From NCBI RefSeq assembly GCF_000015865.1, contig NC_009012.1:62001-126000 (forward strand): 64,000 nt of DNA, given 5' to 3'. The DNA is from Acetivibrio thermocellus ATCC 27405 (lineage in GTDB: Bacteria; Bacillota; Clostridia; Acetivibrionales; Acetivibrionaceae). The notes below the pieces were generated by a model that saw only the letters and a list, made by a program, of their open reading frames with translations, did no database searches and was not told the origin of the DNA. Made by a program: the position numbers and the translations under genes. Position 1 is the stretch's first letter; each line of letters starts with the position of its first letter. Positions 25,401 to 31,964 of this stretch are shown piece by piece.

Positions 25401-27286
25401 TGACTGCCGTGAGTATCGGAACAGCGGTTGTAACCGCCAGCAGCATATATAATCCTTCTTTGAAGGCGGTATGCACTGTTAAAGTAATACCGGTTCCTGT
25501 AGAGGAAATAAAACTTGACAAGCAAACAGTCACATTGTATCCGGATGAGTATATCCTGATAAATGCGGAGGTCCTTCCTTCGAATGCTTCAGACAAGAGA
25601 GTTGCATGGAAGTCAGAGAATACAAATATTGCAACTGTGACGGCAGAAGGTCTCGTAAAGGCGGTAAATATCGGTGAAACAAAGATAATTGCAACCAGCC
25701 TTTACGATTCATCCAAAACGGCTGTGTGTGTAGTTAAAGTGGTTGCAAGACCGGTTACAAAAGTGACATTTAAGAATGTACCTGAGTCCATACTGGTTGG
25801 CCAAAGCAAAGCGTTGGAGGTAACCGTATCTCCGTCCAATGCTACCGATAAAACACTGGTTTGGACATCAAGCGATGAAAAAACTGCAACGGTAACCCAG
25901 GATGGCGTTGTGACAGGAAAGGGAGTCGGAACGGTTACAATTACCGCAGCATGGAAGAACGACCCGAGTGTAGAGGCAGTATGTACATTGAAAGTTGAGC
26001 CGGTAAAAGTAACAGCAATCAAATTGAAACAAACCAGCATATCTTTGGGTATTGGAGACGAAGTAAAACTTGTTGCCGAAATAATACCGGAGAATGCCAC
26101 TAACAAAGAAATTATATGGTCAACAAGCGACAGGGATATTGTAACGGTATCATCCGACGGAGTGGTTAAAGCTGTTTCCATGGGAAGAGCTACAATAACT
26201 GCTACCAGTAAAGAATCCTCAAGCATTAAAGCTACATGCAGCGTAACAGTGACAGGAATAGAAGTAAGTCAGGTAAGAATTAACAACAAACCTTCAACGC
26301 TGGCTGTGGGAAGCACCCACAAACTGACAGTTACTATAAATCCGACAAATGCTTCGGATAAAACACTGGAATGGAGTTCCAGCGATACATCCATAGCAAC
26401 GGTAAGTTCTTCCGGAGTTGTAACGGCGAAAAAGGTCGGTACTGTAACAATTACGGTAAGCAGCAAGTCGAAACCGTCCTGCAAGGATTCGTGCACAATA
26501 AAAATAGTTGAAGCAACACCATCACCGACACCTGCGGAAATTGTCAATGAACCCGTTGTAATTCCGGGCGGACCTGGCGGAGGCGGCGGAGGAGTTCCGG
26601 TTGCTTCCATCGGTGGCTCACCTACACCTTCGGCGACACCGACAGTGACTCCGACAGCAACGCCGACATCAACACCGTCAGCAGGAAAGACTCCGGCAGC
26701 GAGTCCGACACCGGCACCGGTTGTTACGGATACAAACAGTCTGGACTTCTTTACAGATATAAAGGGTCATTGGACGGCAGAATTCTTTGCTGATTTGCTA
26801 AGAAGAGAAATCGTCAATGGATATCCGGACAGAACTTTAAGGCCAAATGCTCCGATAACCAGAGCCGAGGCAACGGTAATGGTAGTGAAGGCGGCAGGCT
26901 TTGAAGTGTCCGATAGTATACCACTTACATGCACTGATAAAGATTCGGTACCGGCATGGGCAAAACCCTATGTTGCAACGGCAATGCATAAAGGTGTGGT
27001 TAAGGGTTATGAAGACGGATCCTTCAGGCCTTCGAACCGACTTACCCGTCAGGAGACAGTGGTTTTGGTACTGAGGGCATTCGGAATAGAAGAAGCGCAG
27101 GATAAGACCCTTGCCTTTGCTGATTCGGATAAGATACCGGCCTGGTCGAGAGGCTATATAAAGAAAGCAGTGGAATTGGGAATAATCAAAGGTTACAGCG
27201 ACAACACCTTTGGGCCGCAAAGGGAGATTACCCGTGCCGAAGTTGTTACCATAATATCAAAGTGTATTCAGCTTAAGGGAAGGTAA
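13406..27286 (+). CDS. Giant SLH-anchored surface protein with 34 tandem beta repeats and seven Big_2 domains
   Basis: The 4,626-residue protein has a signal peptide (about 1-34), then about 34 repeats of roughly 108 residues (about 95-3776). A typical repeat begins ISGTVSLPEGVAPKGG, continues with a beta strand ending in AxN, then VTIPEGxSSxxY, a YVPxGxGYKVxY strand, GYYxxxGTV, and ends with a DxxxINLTLIAKR segment. Seven bacterial Ig-like group 2 domains (about 3778-4369, with NATNKTIKWTS and GVVKAKATGT patterns) follow, then a Gly/Pro/Thr linker (about 4370-4444) and three SLH domains (about 4446-4626). A TTG at 13394 is in frame, but the ATG at 13406 sits correctly behind TTGGGGG, so I chose it. 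It is probably a long fibrous S-layer-bound protein. Repeat function is unknown. Confidence 0.92.
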   Translation: MRKNFKVLISILLCFMMLFGEIVPAGLPSAKALAETDNVLEVQDSSFNQENNNFSPEKTVSEDVYEEEELLQNPDEEIPGLKAASSTMSVSSVFSISGKVVLPEGKVAPSGGLTVRVYAKSSSKTNNITVIIPEGKSSADYTVIVPEATTYTLYYQTSNSDYVDTGYYSVIGTVRSFSAADQIRLTADVPSETDIDLTLIAKRIISGTVTLPDGEIAPAGGVSVTVTAVSGSDKATANVVIPEGLDSANYTLKVPPSTSGKGYLVSCQTSNKIYLQTAYYSMRGSVRYDTLATLVDVIDEDRKDINLNLIAKKKITGTVSLPEGTAPKDGVTVTVWATYGSDKDSQTVTIPEGASSVEYVLYVPDGSGYTLYYETTNVAYLSKGYYNENGTVKDSKAATPVDTVSKDAADKNITLIAKRIVSGKVSLPKGVAPEGGIKVEVIVALNNTKIESTTITIPEGESEATYSMYVPTGSGYNVSYKTSNSLYVEQGYYKKGSTVRYLSSATLITVENEDLNDIDLELIEKRTISGILSMPSGTAPKGGISFEITAYNSSTEAKVTVTIPEGESSVPYSINVPADEGYIIKCKLLTLQAIYMNEQYYSSGGTVYNVASASKISTLSGNQPNINIMLLEKRTVSGTLSFPEGYYAPPGGIIFTHETDGRITFIYIPEGERSAPFTIYYNPGVYKLYYECDEDDIFVSPGYYSKGGTVMDKNSADDIDVREGNQVGINLVLLLKKTISGKVVLSNGVAPEGGYTVKVKASGSKGSAEQTVVIPKGEKSADYILFVNPGDKYRVWYETSKEYNFVSPMYYNSDGMVRDSSSASLLDLTKENKTDIDLTLTEMRSVSGNIVLPSGVAPSGGISADIVVSNGKDSGKVTVKIPAGERFASYTAYVPAGKDYKVKYTVDAKSDYATDGYYGVSGTTLNASSAASLDLTSENKTEINMTLIPKRTISGTVSLPSGMTLGSDTKVTVYAGDSYSTTVTIPKNGSSVEYAIKVPPNSAGSGYKVYYKLSSTTMLISPGYYSSSGMTASEIGAELVDVSSTDATVDLVLIPKSSINGSVILPEGVAPKGGLKVTVTASNNKNKGSVTVTIPEGKSSAEYSVYVPSGTGYLVEYSVTDEEYVKKGYYSTSGTVRDSSAATLISLDGESKQNVNLTLLRNNKITGNVTLPKGVAPSGGLKVTVCASNSTGSVKTTVTIPQGYNTISYTLFVPQGKNYTVWYEASDRRFMPTGYYSDGGTTVDKSKAKLIDATINVSSINIDLIPKMEVSGSVKLLSAPAPAGGISVKLTIDNKISSDSVDVVIPEGFMSAPYALYVPAGENYILKYTTSSSGFVSPGFYSESGSKETEKEASYLNITGDRTGIDIPLITKRTIRGTILLPEGYAPAGGVSVKVTAQSSSDKITASFVIPEGENAVPYTLYVSSGKEYIVKYETTDEKYVSTGFYSMLKTTRLESEADKLDTTEADQVGINLKLISNKYISGTVSIPSGIAPFGGIKVTLKATNGKDTKTVNVVIPEVSSSTTYKIYVPEGKDYELSYSISNGDGKYFPTGYYNGLTATREKGECVLLDLSGESKEGINITLIPNRLVTGSLILPSGVAPAGGLKITVRASNKRDSVPTTVNMPQGSSSVVYRMYLPEGSDYTIGYTISHEDYLNGYYNINETVLTQSEATTFNVEKSDILGLNIVLIAKRTITGIVSLPDGKTAPAGGIDVTISAGSYSTKVTIPQSKNSVSYTLKVSPNAVGSGYAIKYAITSATDFVQTGFYGEDKTVARVQEADLVDVSLENKAGINLTILEKRVIAGVFKLDYGYAPSGGMNVTISATGKNAEGKSMTYQQVIYLPFGHSQAEFKLNVDPSYYAMGYKLKYTMDSEYGYAEIGYYNDIEGTVQNEKEATLIYVDYEDQLGKEITAISKNHISGSVSLPDGAIAPKGGIKVSVHAEGPGGSGSANVTIPEGQSGAGYVLIVPPGTQYKLYYSMAPNNMYVSSGYLSSEGTVLDSKKAELFDVKGDVDNKNIVLIPKRKVSGEVTLPVGVFAPKGGLKVEVTVQSSQSSDSLTVTIPENGQSQSFELYLPPQNGYKLFYSLASGTTYVSKGYYAQSGTVIDDKLASEIDLRDKDLTGVKLSLVENNIIKGSVILPYGVAPEGGIEVRITADNGKFKNTTNVTIPENGNKIDYVLPVPPASGYRVSYQVSTGLDFIPTGYYGSEGTVTSSSGALKLDLTSGGKEGIDLSLVYYNSISGTVSLPEGVAPKEGVTLTVFAANSRNKRETTVTIPSGKSSANYNIYIPDGYGYKVYYVMTSDVKYVDKGFYAGIDTVTDEKEAATVDVSGGSVTDINLTVIAKRTISGTISLKDGEKAPQEGIAVRITAIDGDEQTVVIPYGKSSVAYSLNVVPNAAGKGYKVRFETIKNYGYVRYGYYTKDGAVRSEANAEFVDVSRGDKDNVNFELVRPRTIKGTVGLPEGAAASRDITVTVIASNSIDSADTVVYIPKGSKEAAYTLLVPPNDSNDEYKVRYENWHDNSFADIGYYGSSETVRSADLAKGVNVRKENAEGINLTLIAKKTVSGKISLPYGTAPRGGLTVTVYAENNTDKVISYVTIPEGKNSMDYSLSVPVGKGYRIGYEMSIKNDFVPWGYYGNKGMVFMPGEAYLMNISSDIGGIDLELIEKKSISGKVILPEGTAPKGGIKIEVYAEDAGDTWVTIPEGQSYAEYTMKVLPSLQGSGYKVKYVVSSDYGLVGYGYYNKNGTVRNSKLAEPVDANYKDVANIDIELMKPRVISGKVSLPDGVAPSGGISLNIAIFNETDGNSQIITIPAGKSSATYSISVPPNDPGYEYTVRYENWSNKIYTTYGYYNSKGTTNNMSYAQLVDVNEKDASNIDMVLLKKATVSGVIEVPENAVLPEEGLHVRIYVSNDVETYSANVTIPYGTSSVPYSVHVEEGTGYRLFYVLDSNESFMEYGYYADSGVYTDKKMAKVFNVYNQNISGYKLKLLEKRRISGKLIVPDGAFENEGYFEVAISATNGFDTGTAKVLVPYGKAEANYTLTLPAGSGYILQYEISKIKGYTSVGYYGAEGTVRNRNEALALDLRETDLTDIDISLIQDMTISGTIRIPQGTAPAGGIEVVVTATDESGNMASEKVTIPEGESSADYYLNVPPNAPDSGYRVRYSVAADKYAAIGYYSESGTKALPNEATPVDVSSKNAEEINLVLIEKKIVRGVVSIPEGAAGKGGLPVTIKATSRLFSVEDAVTVTIPEGESMAPYTLWVSPNVEGADYIISYEVSNTAYINSGYYNQAGTVVDINMATPVDVSNGDYTNANISLIRSRKITGKLILPEGETAPKGGLPVTVFAEKTGYTGYRVTKTVTIPEKQSSVDYILYVPESTSKAVKLKLQASTGNGTEDKADDYVLNTEVFVPVIDGSGSSEYKVGYSYTQDEQYFRSGFYTKDGTVPAISMAGTVNVAKKDVQNVDLTLLKKNRTIKGVVKLPDGKTASGNIEVEITAENDALDFAPQKTVTIGKGKSSVEFEIAVPSLDSYRIKYTIKSTTDGYVTSGYYATTGTVGKPELSTLVSTSSGNVDGINLNLIPGMEIRGGVSLPTGQQVNRNDFWLWVSASNENYESSVYVTIAKGSSSANYSLYVPEGSGYIVSYSILPLFGEYVQKGYNNASVTTANKDSATKYNVTKNLSGINLTLLPLDRAISGTVSLPDGTASVGYTIHVPANKRGSGYQLEYSVVSGNEGGAYKEKGYFSLAGTSADKAKTSIIDVSSKNSTGNDMTLLADTMVPVDAIMLDKYQVTIQSGKTVNLKVKYLPENATNKTIKWTSGNTNVAEVSSEGVVKAKATGTSVITARTHNAVITVFTVRVVPAESSALSIDKLSVSINPGEKEQLEAIFTPQSEDDKVIWKSDNTDVATVSENGLVTAKKSGTAVITAMSSKDPSVYATCEVVVITPVTGVEIDKTRLEIKVGYNEKLTAGVLPETASYKGITWISSDESIVRVSQSGEVTAVSIGTAVVTASSIYNPSLKAVCTVKVIPVPVEEIKLDKQTVTLYPDEYILINAEVLPSNASDKRVAWKSENTNIATVTAEGLVKAVNIGETKIIATSLYDSSKTAVCVVKVVARPVTKVTFKNVPESILVGQSKALEVTVSPSNATDKTLVWTSSDEKTATVTQDGVVTGKGVGTVTITAAWKNDPSVEAVCTLKVEPVKVTAIKLKQTSISLGIGDEVKLVAEIIPENATNKEIIWSTSDRDIVTVSSDGVVKAVSMGRATITATSKESSSIKATCSVTVTGIEVSQVRINNKPSTLAVGSTHKLTVTINPTNASDKTLEWSSSDTSIATVSSSGVVTAKKVGTVTITVSSKSKPSCKDSCTIKIVEATPSPTPAEIVNEPVVIPGGPGGGGGGVPVASIGGSPTPSATPTVTPTATPTSTPSAGKTPAASPTPAPVVTDTNSLDFFTDIKGHWTAEFFADLLRREIVNGYPDRTLRPNAPITRAEATVMVVKAAGFEVSDSIPLTCTDKDSVPAWAKPYVATAMHKGVVKGYEDGSFRPSNRLTRQETVVLVLRAFGIEEAQDKTLAFADSDKIPAWSRGYIKKAVELGIIKGYSDNTFGPQREITRAEVVTIISKCIQLKGR
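13690..24735 (+). repeat. Coding array of 34 diverged tandem repeats of about 320 bp
   Basis: The array encodes the repeat region of the giant surface protein. Units are easily aligned at protein level by the [IV]-x-G-x-[VIL]-x-[LI]-P-x-G-x-A-P motif but are strongly diverged at DNA level, which speaks against recent expansion. Some units use an APxGG-type opening and others lack it (unit 9, TLGSD; unit 33, NRNDF). Unit 31 carries an insertion of about 40 residues and unit 34 is internally shortened. Confidence 0.85.
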
Positions 27287-27317
27287 AATCCCAAAAGGCA
27301 GAAAGGCTGAATTAAAA

Positions 27318-27356
27318 AACGGAGTTGGGATAAACAGGTCCCACTCCGTTTTTTTG
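27318..27356. terminator. Bidirectional terminator between the giant gene and the DUF4163 gene
   Basis: ACGGAGTTGGGA (27319-27330) pairs with TCCCACTCCGT (27339-27349); A's precede and T's follow it, so it can stop transcription from both convergent genes. Confidence 0.85.
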
Positions 27357-27361
27357 TGTGT

Positions 27362-27994
27362 TCACAGCATGGCTGCCAGAGGACTTCCTTCTCTTATAAT
27401 GTCTTGTATTTCATACACGGATATAGGAAACATGGGAAAACCAAAAGCATAAGGAGTTATTTCGTACAGTTGGAAATATATTACCAATGCTTTGTCGGCT
27501 ATGTAATAGTCCTGATTCGGTCTTATTCCCTTGAATTCACCGAGGATTGGAATTTCGCGTTCCTTTATCTGCCTTTCGATTATTTTTGACAGTGTGCCGA
27601 CATAATCGCTTCCCGGTTTGAAGAGCTCTTCCAGCCTGTACTCTTTGCCTGTGCTTATATCAAAGGTTAGTGATTTAATTATAGTCAATCCGTGGGCGGC
27701 AGGGTATGCAATGGTATAATTTCCAATCGAAAGGCTAAGCACCCCTTTTTCATTGGTCTTTATTTCATACCAGCCCTGGACGGTCATTTGAGGGGATTTA
27801 TACCCTTGCTCCAGCAGTTTGCCCGTTTGCTCGTAAATAAGTTCATTTACAGTTTTTATTATCCTGGAGTTTATTATATTCTGAATGTTAAGGGTCTTAA
27901 AACCTGTGGCGAAGGGATAATCAATAATCAGGTCCTGAAACGGAGATACAATTCTTCTTGTGAATATGTAAACGGGATTTTGAATATTGTTCAT
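27362..27994 (-). CDS. DUF4163/DUF3298 (RsiV-like) domain protein
   Basis: The 210-residue protein shows the DUF4163 half (about 15-100, including VNELIYEQTG and SIGNYTIAYPAAHGLTI) and the DUF3298 half (about 105-205, including TGKEYRLEELFKPGSDYVG, YYIADKALVIYFQLYEITPY and GFPMFPI). This pairing also forms the sensory part of the anti-sigma factor RsiV. Here there is no membrane segment or signal peptide, so it is a soluble stand-alone version, probably cytoplasmic. It lies divergently from sigI with about 217 bases between start codons. The YA-x-G-x-P pattern near the end is typical of the family. Function is unknown. Confidence 0.75.
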   Translation of the reverse strand: MNNIQNPVYIFTRRIVSPFQDLIIDYPFATGFKTLNIQNIINSRIIKTVNELIYEQTGKLLEQGYKSPQMTVQGWYEIKTNEKGVLSLSIGNYTIAYPAAHGLTIIKSLTFDISTGKEYRLEELFKPGSDYVGTLSKIIERQIKEREIPILGEFKGIRPNQDYYIADKALVIYFQLYEITPYAFGFPMFPISVYEIQDIIREGSPLAAML

Positions 27995-28158
27995 TTTTTA
28001 CTCACTTCTTTTAAATTTTACTGATATAATAATATTCGTGAGTGTTAAATTTGTTACTTGTTGAAGTGTAAATAACAGTATGTTAATTAATATAAAAATT
28101 AACTACGGCAGAAGATGTTTCATTGTATGAAGCAAGAGCCGATATTAATCGATAATAT

Positions 28159-28184
28159 ACACAAAAAAAGCAGATGTATACGAA
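28159..28184 (+). promoter_or_regulatory. Possible SigI-type promoter of sigI-rsgI
   Basis: ACACAAAA (28159-28166) and CGAA (28181-28184), 14 bases apart, resemble the A-rich -35 and CGAA -10 elements of SigI promoters, as expected for autoregulation. The match is short and judged from memory of the consensus. Confidence 0.35.
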
Positions 28185-28211
28185 GTAATCTACTGAAGGG
28201 AGAATGATCTG

Positions 28212-28982
28212 GTGGAAGTCCGGAAAATTAATACCCATAACAGGGAGAAAAAACTGGATGATATAGTCTATGACGACTTTATTTCTACCCTTAGACAGAT
28301 AAAGGAAGGAAATCATCAGCTCAGAGAAGAGTTTATATCGGAATATAAACCCTTCATTTTGAAAGTTACCTCAAATGCCACGGGAAAATATATCGACACC
28401 CGCAACAGTGATGAGTTTAGCATTGCATTGTCCGCGTTTAATGAAGCAATTGATAAATTTGACATCGAGAAAGGTTATAATTTCTTTCTCTTTTCTGAGC
28501 AGGTAATAAGAAGGCGCCTGATTGATTATTCAAGAAGCAACAAAGATGATAAGGAATATCCTTTTTCATTTTTTGATGACGAATATTTTTATAACAATGA
28601 AAAACTTTTATCCAAGTCGTATATTGGATTTGAAGATATTGAGGCAAGGGAAGATATTGAAGAATTAAAGAAGAAGCTTCAGGAATTTGGCATAACATTT
28701 CTCGATTTGGTGTTAAATGTTCCGAAGCACAGGGATTCAAGGCAGCTTTGTATAAGGTTGGCCAAGATGCTGGCTGAGGATGAGCAAATGTACAATGCAT
28801 TAATGAAGAATAAAAACATACCCAGAAATGAATTAAAAAAGAAAGCCAAGGTTCACGGGAGGACCATAGGCAATAATAGAAAATATATTATAGCGCTTTG
28901 TTTAATTTTCAGAAGTAACCTGAATCTTTCAAAGAGATATTTGGAGTATTATACTATGGACGGGGAAAGTGACCTTATATGA
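28212..28982 (+). CDS. sigI: RNA polymerase sigma factor SigI (SigI1 type)
   Basis: The 256-residue protein has the SigI layout: sigma-70 region 2 (about 15-125, with [40 protein letters not shown] and LIDYSRSNK) and the SigI-specific C-terminal domain (about 145-245, with [20 protein letters not shown] and [17 protein letters not shown]). In cellulolytic clostridia, SigI factors switch on cellulase and related genes when the membrane partner RsgI senses polysaccharide outside the cell. The start is a GTG behind GAAGGGA; an ATG at 28204 is in another frame. The stop overlaps the rsgI start by 4 bases (ATGA), implying coupled translation. By position it fits sigI1 of C. thermocellum (recalled, not checked). 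Confidence 0.92.
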
Positions 28983-30439
28983 ACAGATTGGGAATAATAT
29001 ATGAAATTCAGGGCATGAAAGCTGTAGTTCTGACAAGCGAAGGCGAATTTTTGATTATTCGCAGGCGCAAAGATATGAAGGTTGGACAGCAGGTGAGTTT
29101 TGAAAATGAGGATATATATAATGTCAGGGGAAAGAGATTTTTATATGTTGCTGCCGCCGTTTCAAGTGTTGCGGCAGTGCTGGTTGTAATGTTTCTGTAT
29201 TTTCAGTCTGCATTTTTGAGTAATACCGATAATATTTACGGATATATATGCGTTGATATAAATCCCAGCGTTGAGCTGGTAATTGATGAAACTTGCAGGG
29301 TTTTGGAAGTTAGACCTCAAAATAAAGACGGAGAGCAATTGATTTCGGGATTGGAACTTTTGGACAAAAATGTTGAAGATGTTGTTTACGAGCTTATTAA
29401 CAGGTCCATAAGTTTTGGTTTTGTCAAAGCTGATGATAACAGAAAAATTGTTCTTATCAGCGGTGCTCTTAATGATAAACGGAACGAACTCAAAACGAAA
29501 AAAGAAAACGATGAGGCTGAATTGACGGAATTGCTTGACAATATCAAAGCCAGGGTAGATAGAATAGATAATATTAAAGTGCGCACCATAACGGCAACTT
29601 CCAGGGAAAGAAAAGATGCATTGAAATACGGGCTTTCCATGGGAAAATACTGCCTATACCTTGAAGCGCAGGAGTTGAACGGCAGCATTACCATTGACGA
29701 AGTGCATGATATGAGTATTTCAGATATGATAGAGAAATTGGAACAGATGAAGCTGGCATTAAAAGATGAGGCAAGTCCAAAACTGCAAACCACGCCGACG
29801 CTTGGAGGGGAAACTGCACAAATATCGCCGGAATCCATGCAACATTCCACAGTGCCCGGGTTGCCGGAAACTCCATCATCTTCAGAGAAGACAATCGCAC
29901 CGACACTCCATGGAACTCCAGGTGTGCCTGATGAGAAAACATTACAGCCTTCAACGCCGACAGAAAGCTCAGAATATGTGCAAGACGGTACAAAAGGGCT
30001 TAAAATACAATATTACAGCAGAAAGCCCCATGATTCCGCAGGGATCGACTTCAGCTTCAGAATGTTTAACACGGGAAATGAAGCAATTGACCTTAAAGAT
30101 GTTAAAGTAAGGTATTATTTCAAAGAAGATGTTTCGATTGATGAAATGAACTGGGCGGTATACTTTTACAGTTTGGGTAGTGAAAAGGATGTTCAGTGCA
30201 GGTTTTATGAGCTTCCCGGAAAGAAAGAGGCAAACAAATATCTTGAAATTACATTCAAATCGGGGACGCTTTCTCCGAACGATGTAATGTATATCACAGG
30301 TGAGTTTTATAAGAATGATTGGACAAAATTCGAGCAAAGGGACGATTATTCCTACAATCCTGCGGATTCCTATTCGGATTGGAAAAGGATGACTGCATAC
30401 ATTTCGAACAAACTGGTATGGGGAATTGAGCCCAATTGA
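28979..30439 (+). CDS. rsgI: Anti-sigma factor RsgI with extracellular CBM3 cellulose sensor
   Basis: The 486-residue membrane protein contains an N-terminal RsgI domain that binds SigI in the cytoplasm (about 3-52), one membrane helix (about 54-78), an extracytoplasmic domain (about 85-245) that starts with DINPSVEL, a Ser/Thr/Pro/Glu linker (about 262-335) and a family 3 carbohydrate-binding module (about 338-486, GLKIQYYS to the end). The Asn95-Pro96 bond is the place where RsgI proteins are reported to cleave themselves, a step needed for signal release. The CBM3 should bind crystalline cellulose, making this the sensor for the co-encoded SigI. No terminator with a strong hairpin is visible directly after the stop. 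Confidence 0.93.
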
Positions 30440-30557
30440 TAAGAAAAACTGCCATTTGGAGAATATATTACAAAATATATTTAATAAGGTTATATTCAGA
30501 TGCAGTATTGTGCTATAATATGAAAGGATTAATAGTCAAAATAAGCAAAGGAGAGAT

Positions 30558-31061
30558 ATGGTACATATGAGTCTTTATAACGAATGGCAAAAGCTTTGTG
30601 AAAAACAGAGGACGGAAGAGGAGAACAACGAATTTTGGAATACTTACCTTGAGAAAGAGATGAAAGTATATGAGTTTATTTTGGAGCACCACGATGAGGT
30701 TGTGGAAGGAAAACTTGCAGAGCTTGCGGAAAAATTTGACATGGAACCTGTGGTTTTCGCAGGATTCATGGACGGCATAAACACAAGTTTAAAAAATCCC
30801 GTGAAACTTGAGGAGCTTGGTGATGATTCAAACATCAGGCTTGAAGTTGATTTTGAAAAGCTGTATTACAATATGCTGGATGCAAAGGCGTACTGGCTTT
30901 ATAATCTTCCCCAGTGGGACAACATATTGAGTCAGGAAAGAAGAAACGAAATATTGAAGGATTATAACAGGGCACACATTGCGGTAAGCAGGAAAATTGG
31001 AAGAAATGACCCGTGTATTTGCGGCAGCGGCAAAAAATACAAAAAATGTTGCGGAGCATAA
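30558..31061 (+). CDS. SEC-C metal-binding motif protein
   Basis: The 167-residue cytoplasmic protein is mostly helical and acidic. It ends with a canonical SEC-C zinc motif, [20 protein letters not shown], the type found at the SecA C-terminus, where it binds Zn and contacts SecB or ribosomes. The upstream part (about 1-140) has no recognised enzyme motif. There is an ATG at 30558 and another at 30567; AAAGGAGA is 3-4 bases before the first and about 12 before the second, so the start is uncertain by 3 codons. A TATAAT at about 30514 suggests its own promoter. Function is unknown. Confidence 0.75.
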   Translation: MVHMSLYNEWQKLCEKQRTEEENNEFWNTYLEKEMKVYEFILEHHDEVVEGKLAELAEKFDMEPVVFAGFMDGINTSLKNPVKLEELGDDSNIRLEVDFEKLYYNMLDAKAYWLYNLPQWDNILSQERRNEILKDYNRAHIAVSRKIGRNDPCICGSGKKYKKCCGA

Positions 31062-31130
31062 AATAAAAAAAAAGCCGCTAACCGTATACCATTGAATTTT
31101 ATACCGGTAAATTGTAAAGGCCGCGGCGGC
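31062..31130 (-). terminator. Terminator of bioY (minus strand)
   Basis: On the minus strand a two-part hairpin is formed by ACCGGTATA with TATACGGT, extended by GCCGC with GCGGC, and followed by a run of nine T's. The plus-strand SEC-C gene ends at its base. Confidence 0.7.
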
Positions 31131-31206
31131 AAGTCCGGAAGAATATAACAATGATAGTAATGAGCAGAAAGAAGAAATATTTTGTCTTGCAGAAATAGGC
31201 TTCATT

Positions 31207-31755
31207 TTAGGCCGATAACTGATACTCAAGGCTTTTATTTACCCTTACGCCGATCATGGTGGCAATAAATACTTTTATAATGTCTCCGGGTACGAAAGCC
31301 AACGTTGATACAACATGAGGCCAGGAAAACAGACTTCCGGTTATTTCAAAGCAGAGCCACGGAATACCTATTGCATATACTGCCAGCATGCCACCGACGA
31401 TGCATGCAGCCCCTACTTTTAAGGTGCCTTTTCCGTCTCCTTTGATCAGAGAAATTACTATGGCACCTATCAAAAAACCGATAATAAATCCGCCGGTGGG
31501 ACCTGTCAAATATGCTATTCCCGCTCCGCCTTTTTGAAATACCGGAAGGCCTGCGGCGCCCAGGGCAATGTAGGTTGTCATGCTTAGGCCTGCCTGCTTT
31601 GGGGTAAGAATTACGCCTGCCAGCATCACGCCCAAGGTTTGTCCTGTAATTGGAGCGGGAAGAACAGGAAGTGTGATGCTTATCCAGCCAAGCACGGTCA
31701 TCAATCCTGTGAAAACAGCGGCATACATCATGTCTTTAAGATACTTGTTTCGCAT
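31207..31755 (-). CDS. bioY: Biotin transporter BioY (ECF S component)
   Basis: The 182-residue protein is an integral membrane S component that captures biotin for the energy-coupling-factor transporter. It shows the BioY signature with six hydrophobic segments and VMLAGVILTPKQAGLSMTTY, FQKGGAGIAYLTGPTGGFI and the end segment LAFVPGDIIKVFIATMIGV. The ATP-binding and T components are not adjacent and must be shared from elsewhere. The upstream region has a strong promoter overlapped by a BirA-like inverted repeat, so the gene should be repressed when biotin is plentiful. This fits an organism that imports biotin. GGAGGAA precedes the ATG. Confidence 0.93.
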   Translation of the reverse strand: MRNKYLKDMMYAAVFTGLMTVLGWISITLPVLPAPITGQTLGVMLAGVILTPKQAGLSMTTYIALGAAGLPVFQKGGAGIAYLTGPTGGFIIGFLIGAIVISLIKGDGKGTLKVGAACIVGGMLAVYAIGIPWLCFEITGSLFSWPHVVSTLAFVPGDIIKVFIATMIGVRVNKSLEYQLSA

Positions 31756-31803
31756 TGCAATATTCCTCCAATTAGATTCAACATATCTTGTATGTCAATA
31801 AAG

Positions 31804-31832
31804 ATATTATTATATTATTAAATAATTGTCAA
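31804..31832 (-). promoter_or_regulatory. Sigma-A promoter of bioY
   Basis: On the minus strand, TTGACA (31827-31832), a 17-base spacer and TAATAT (31804-31809) form a near-consensus promoter about 50 bases upstream of the bioY start. Confidence 0.75.
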
Positions 31833-31858
31833 CATATTTTTAAGTCAAGGTTGACAAT
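31825..31858 (-). promoter_or_regulatory. Likely BirA (biotin repressor) operator
   Basis: ATTGTCAAC (31825-31833) and GTTGACAAT (31850-31858) are perfect inverted 9-bp arms separated by 16 bases. This matches the TTGTnAAC-N14-16-GTTnACAA architecture of BirA sites, and one arm covers the -35 element of the bioY promoter. Confidence 0.7.
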
Positions 31859-31926
31859 TAAATCAAAATTAATTTTCAGAGTATTTTTGATGTTAAATAA
31901 GTGTGTAGTAAAAGTATATGTTATAT

Positions 31927-31956
31927 TAAAAAGAGGCTTTACAAAGCCTCTTTTTT
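31927..31956. terminator. Terminator of the LtaS-like gene (bidirectional)
   Basis: AAAAGAGGCTTT and AAAGCCTCTTTT form a 12-bp stem around a short AC loop, with T's on one side and A's on the other. It lies just beyond the stop codon of the minus-strand LtaS-like gene. Confidence 0.9.
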
Positions 31957-31964
31957 AATATGCA

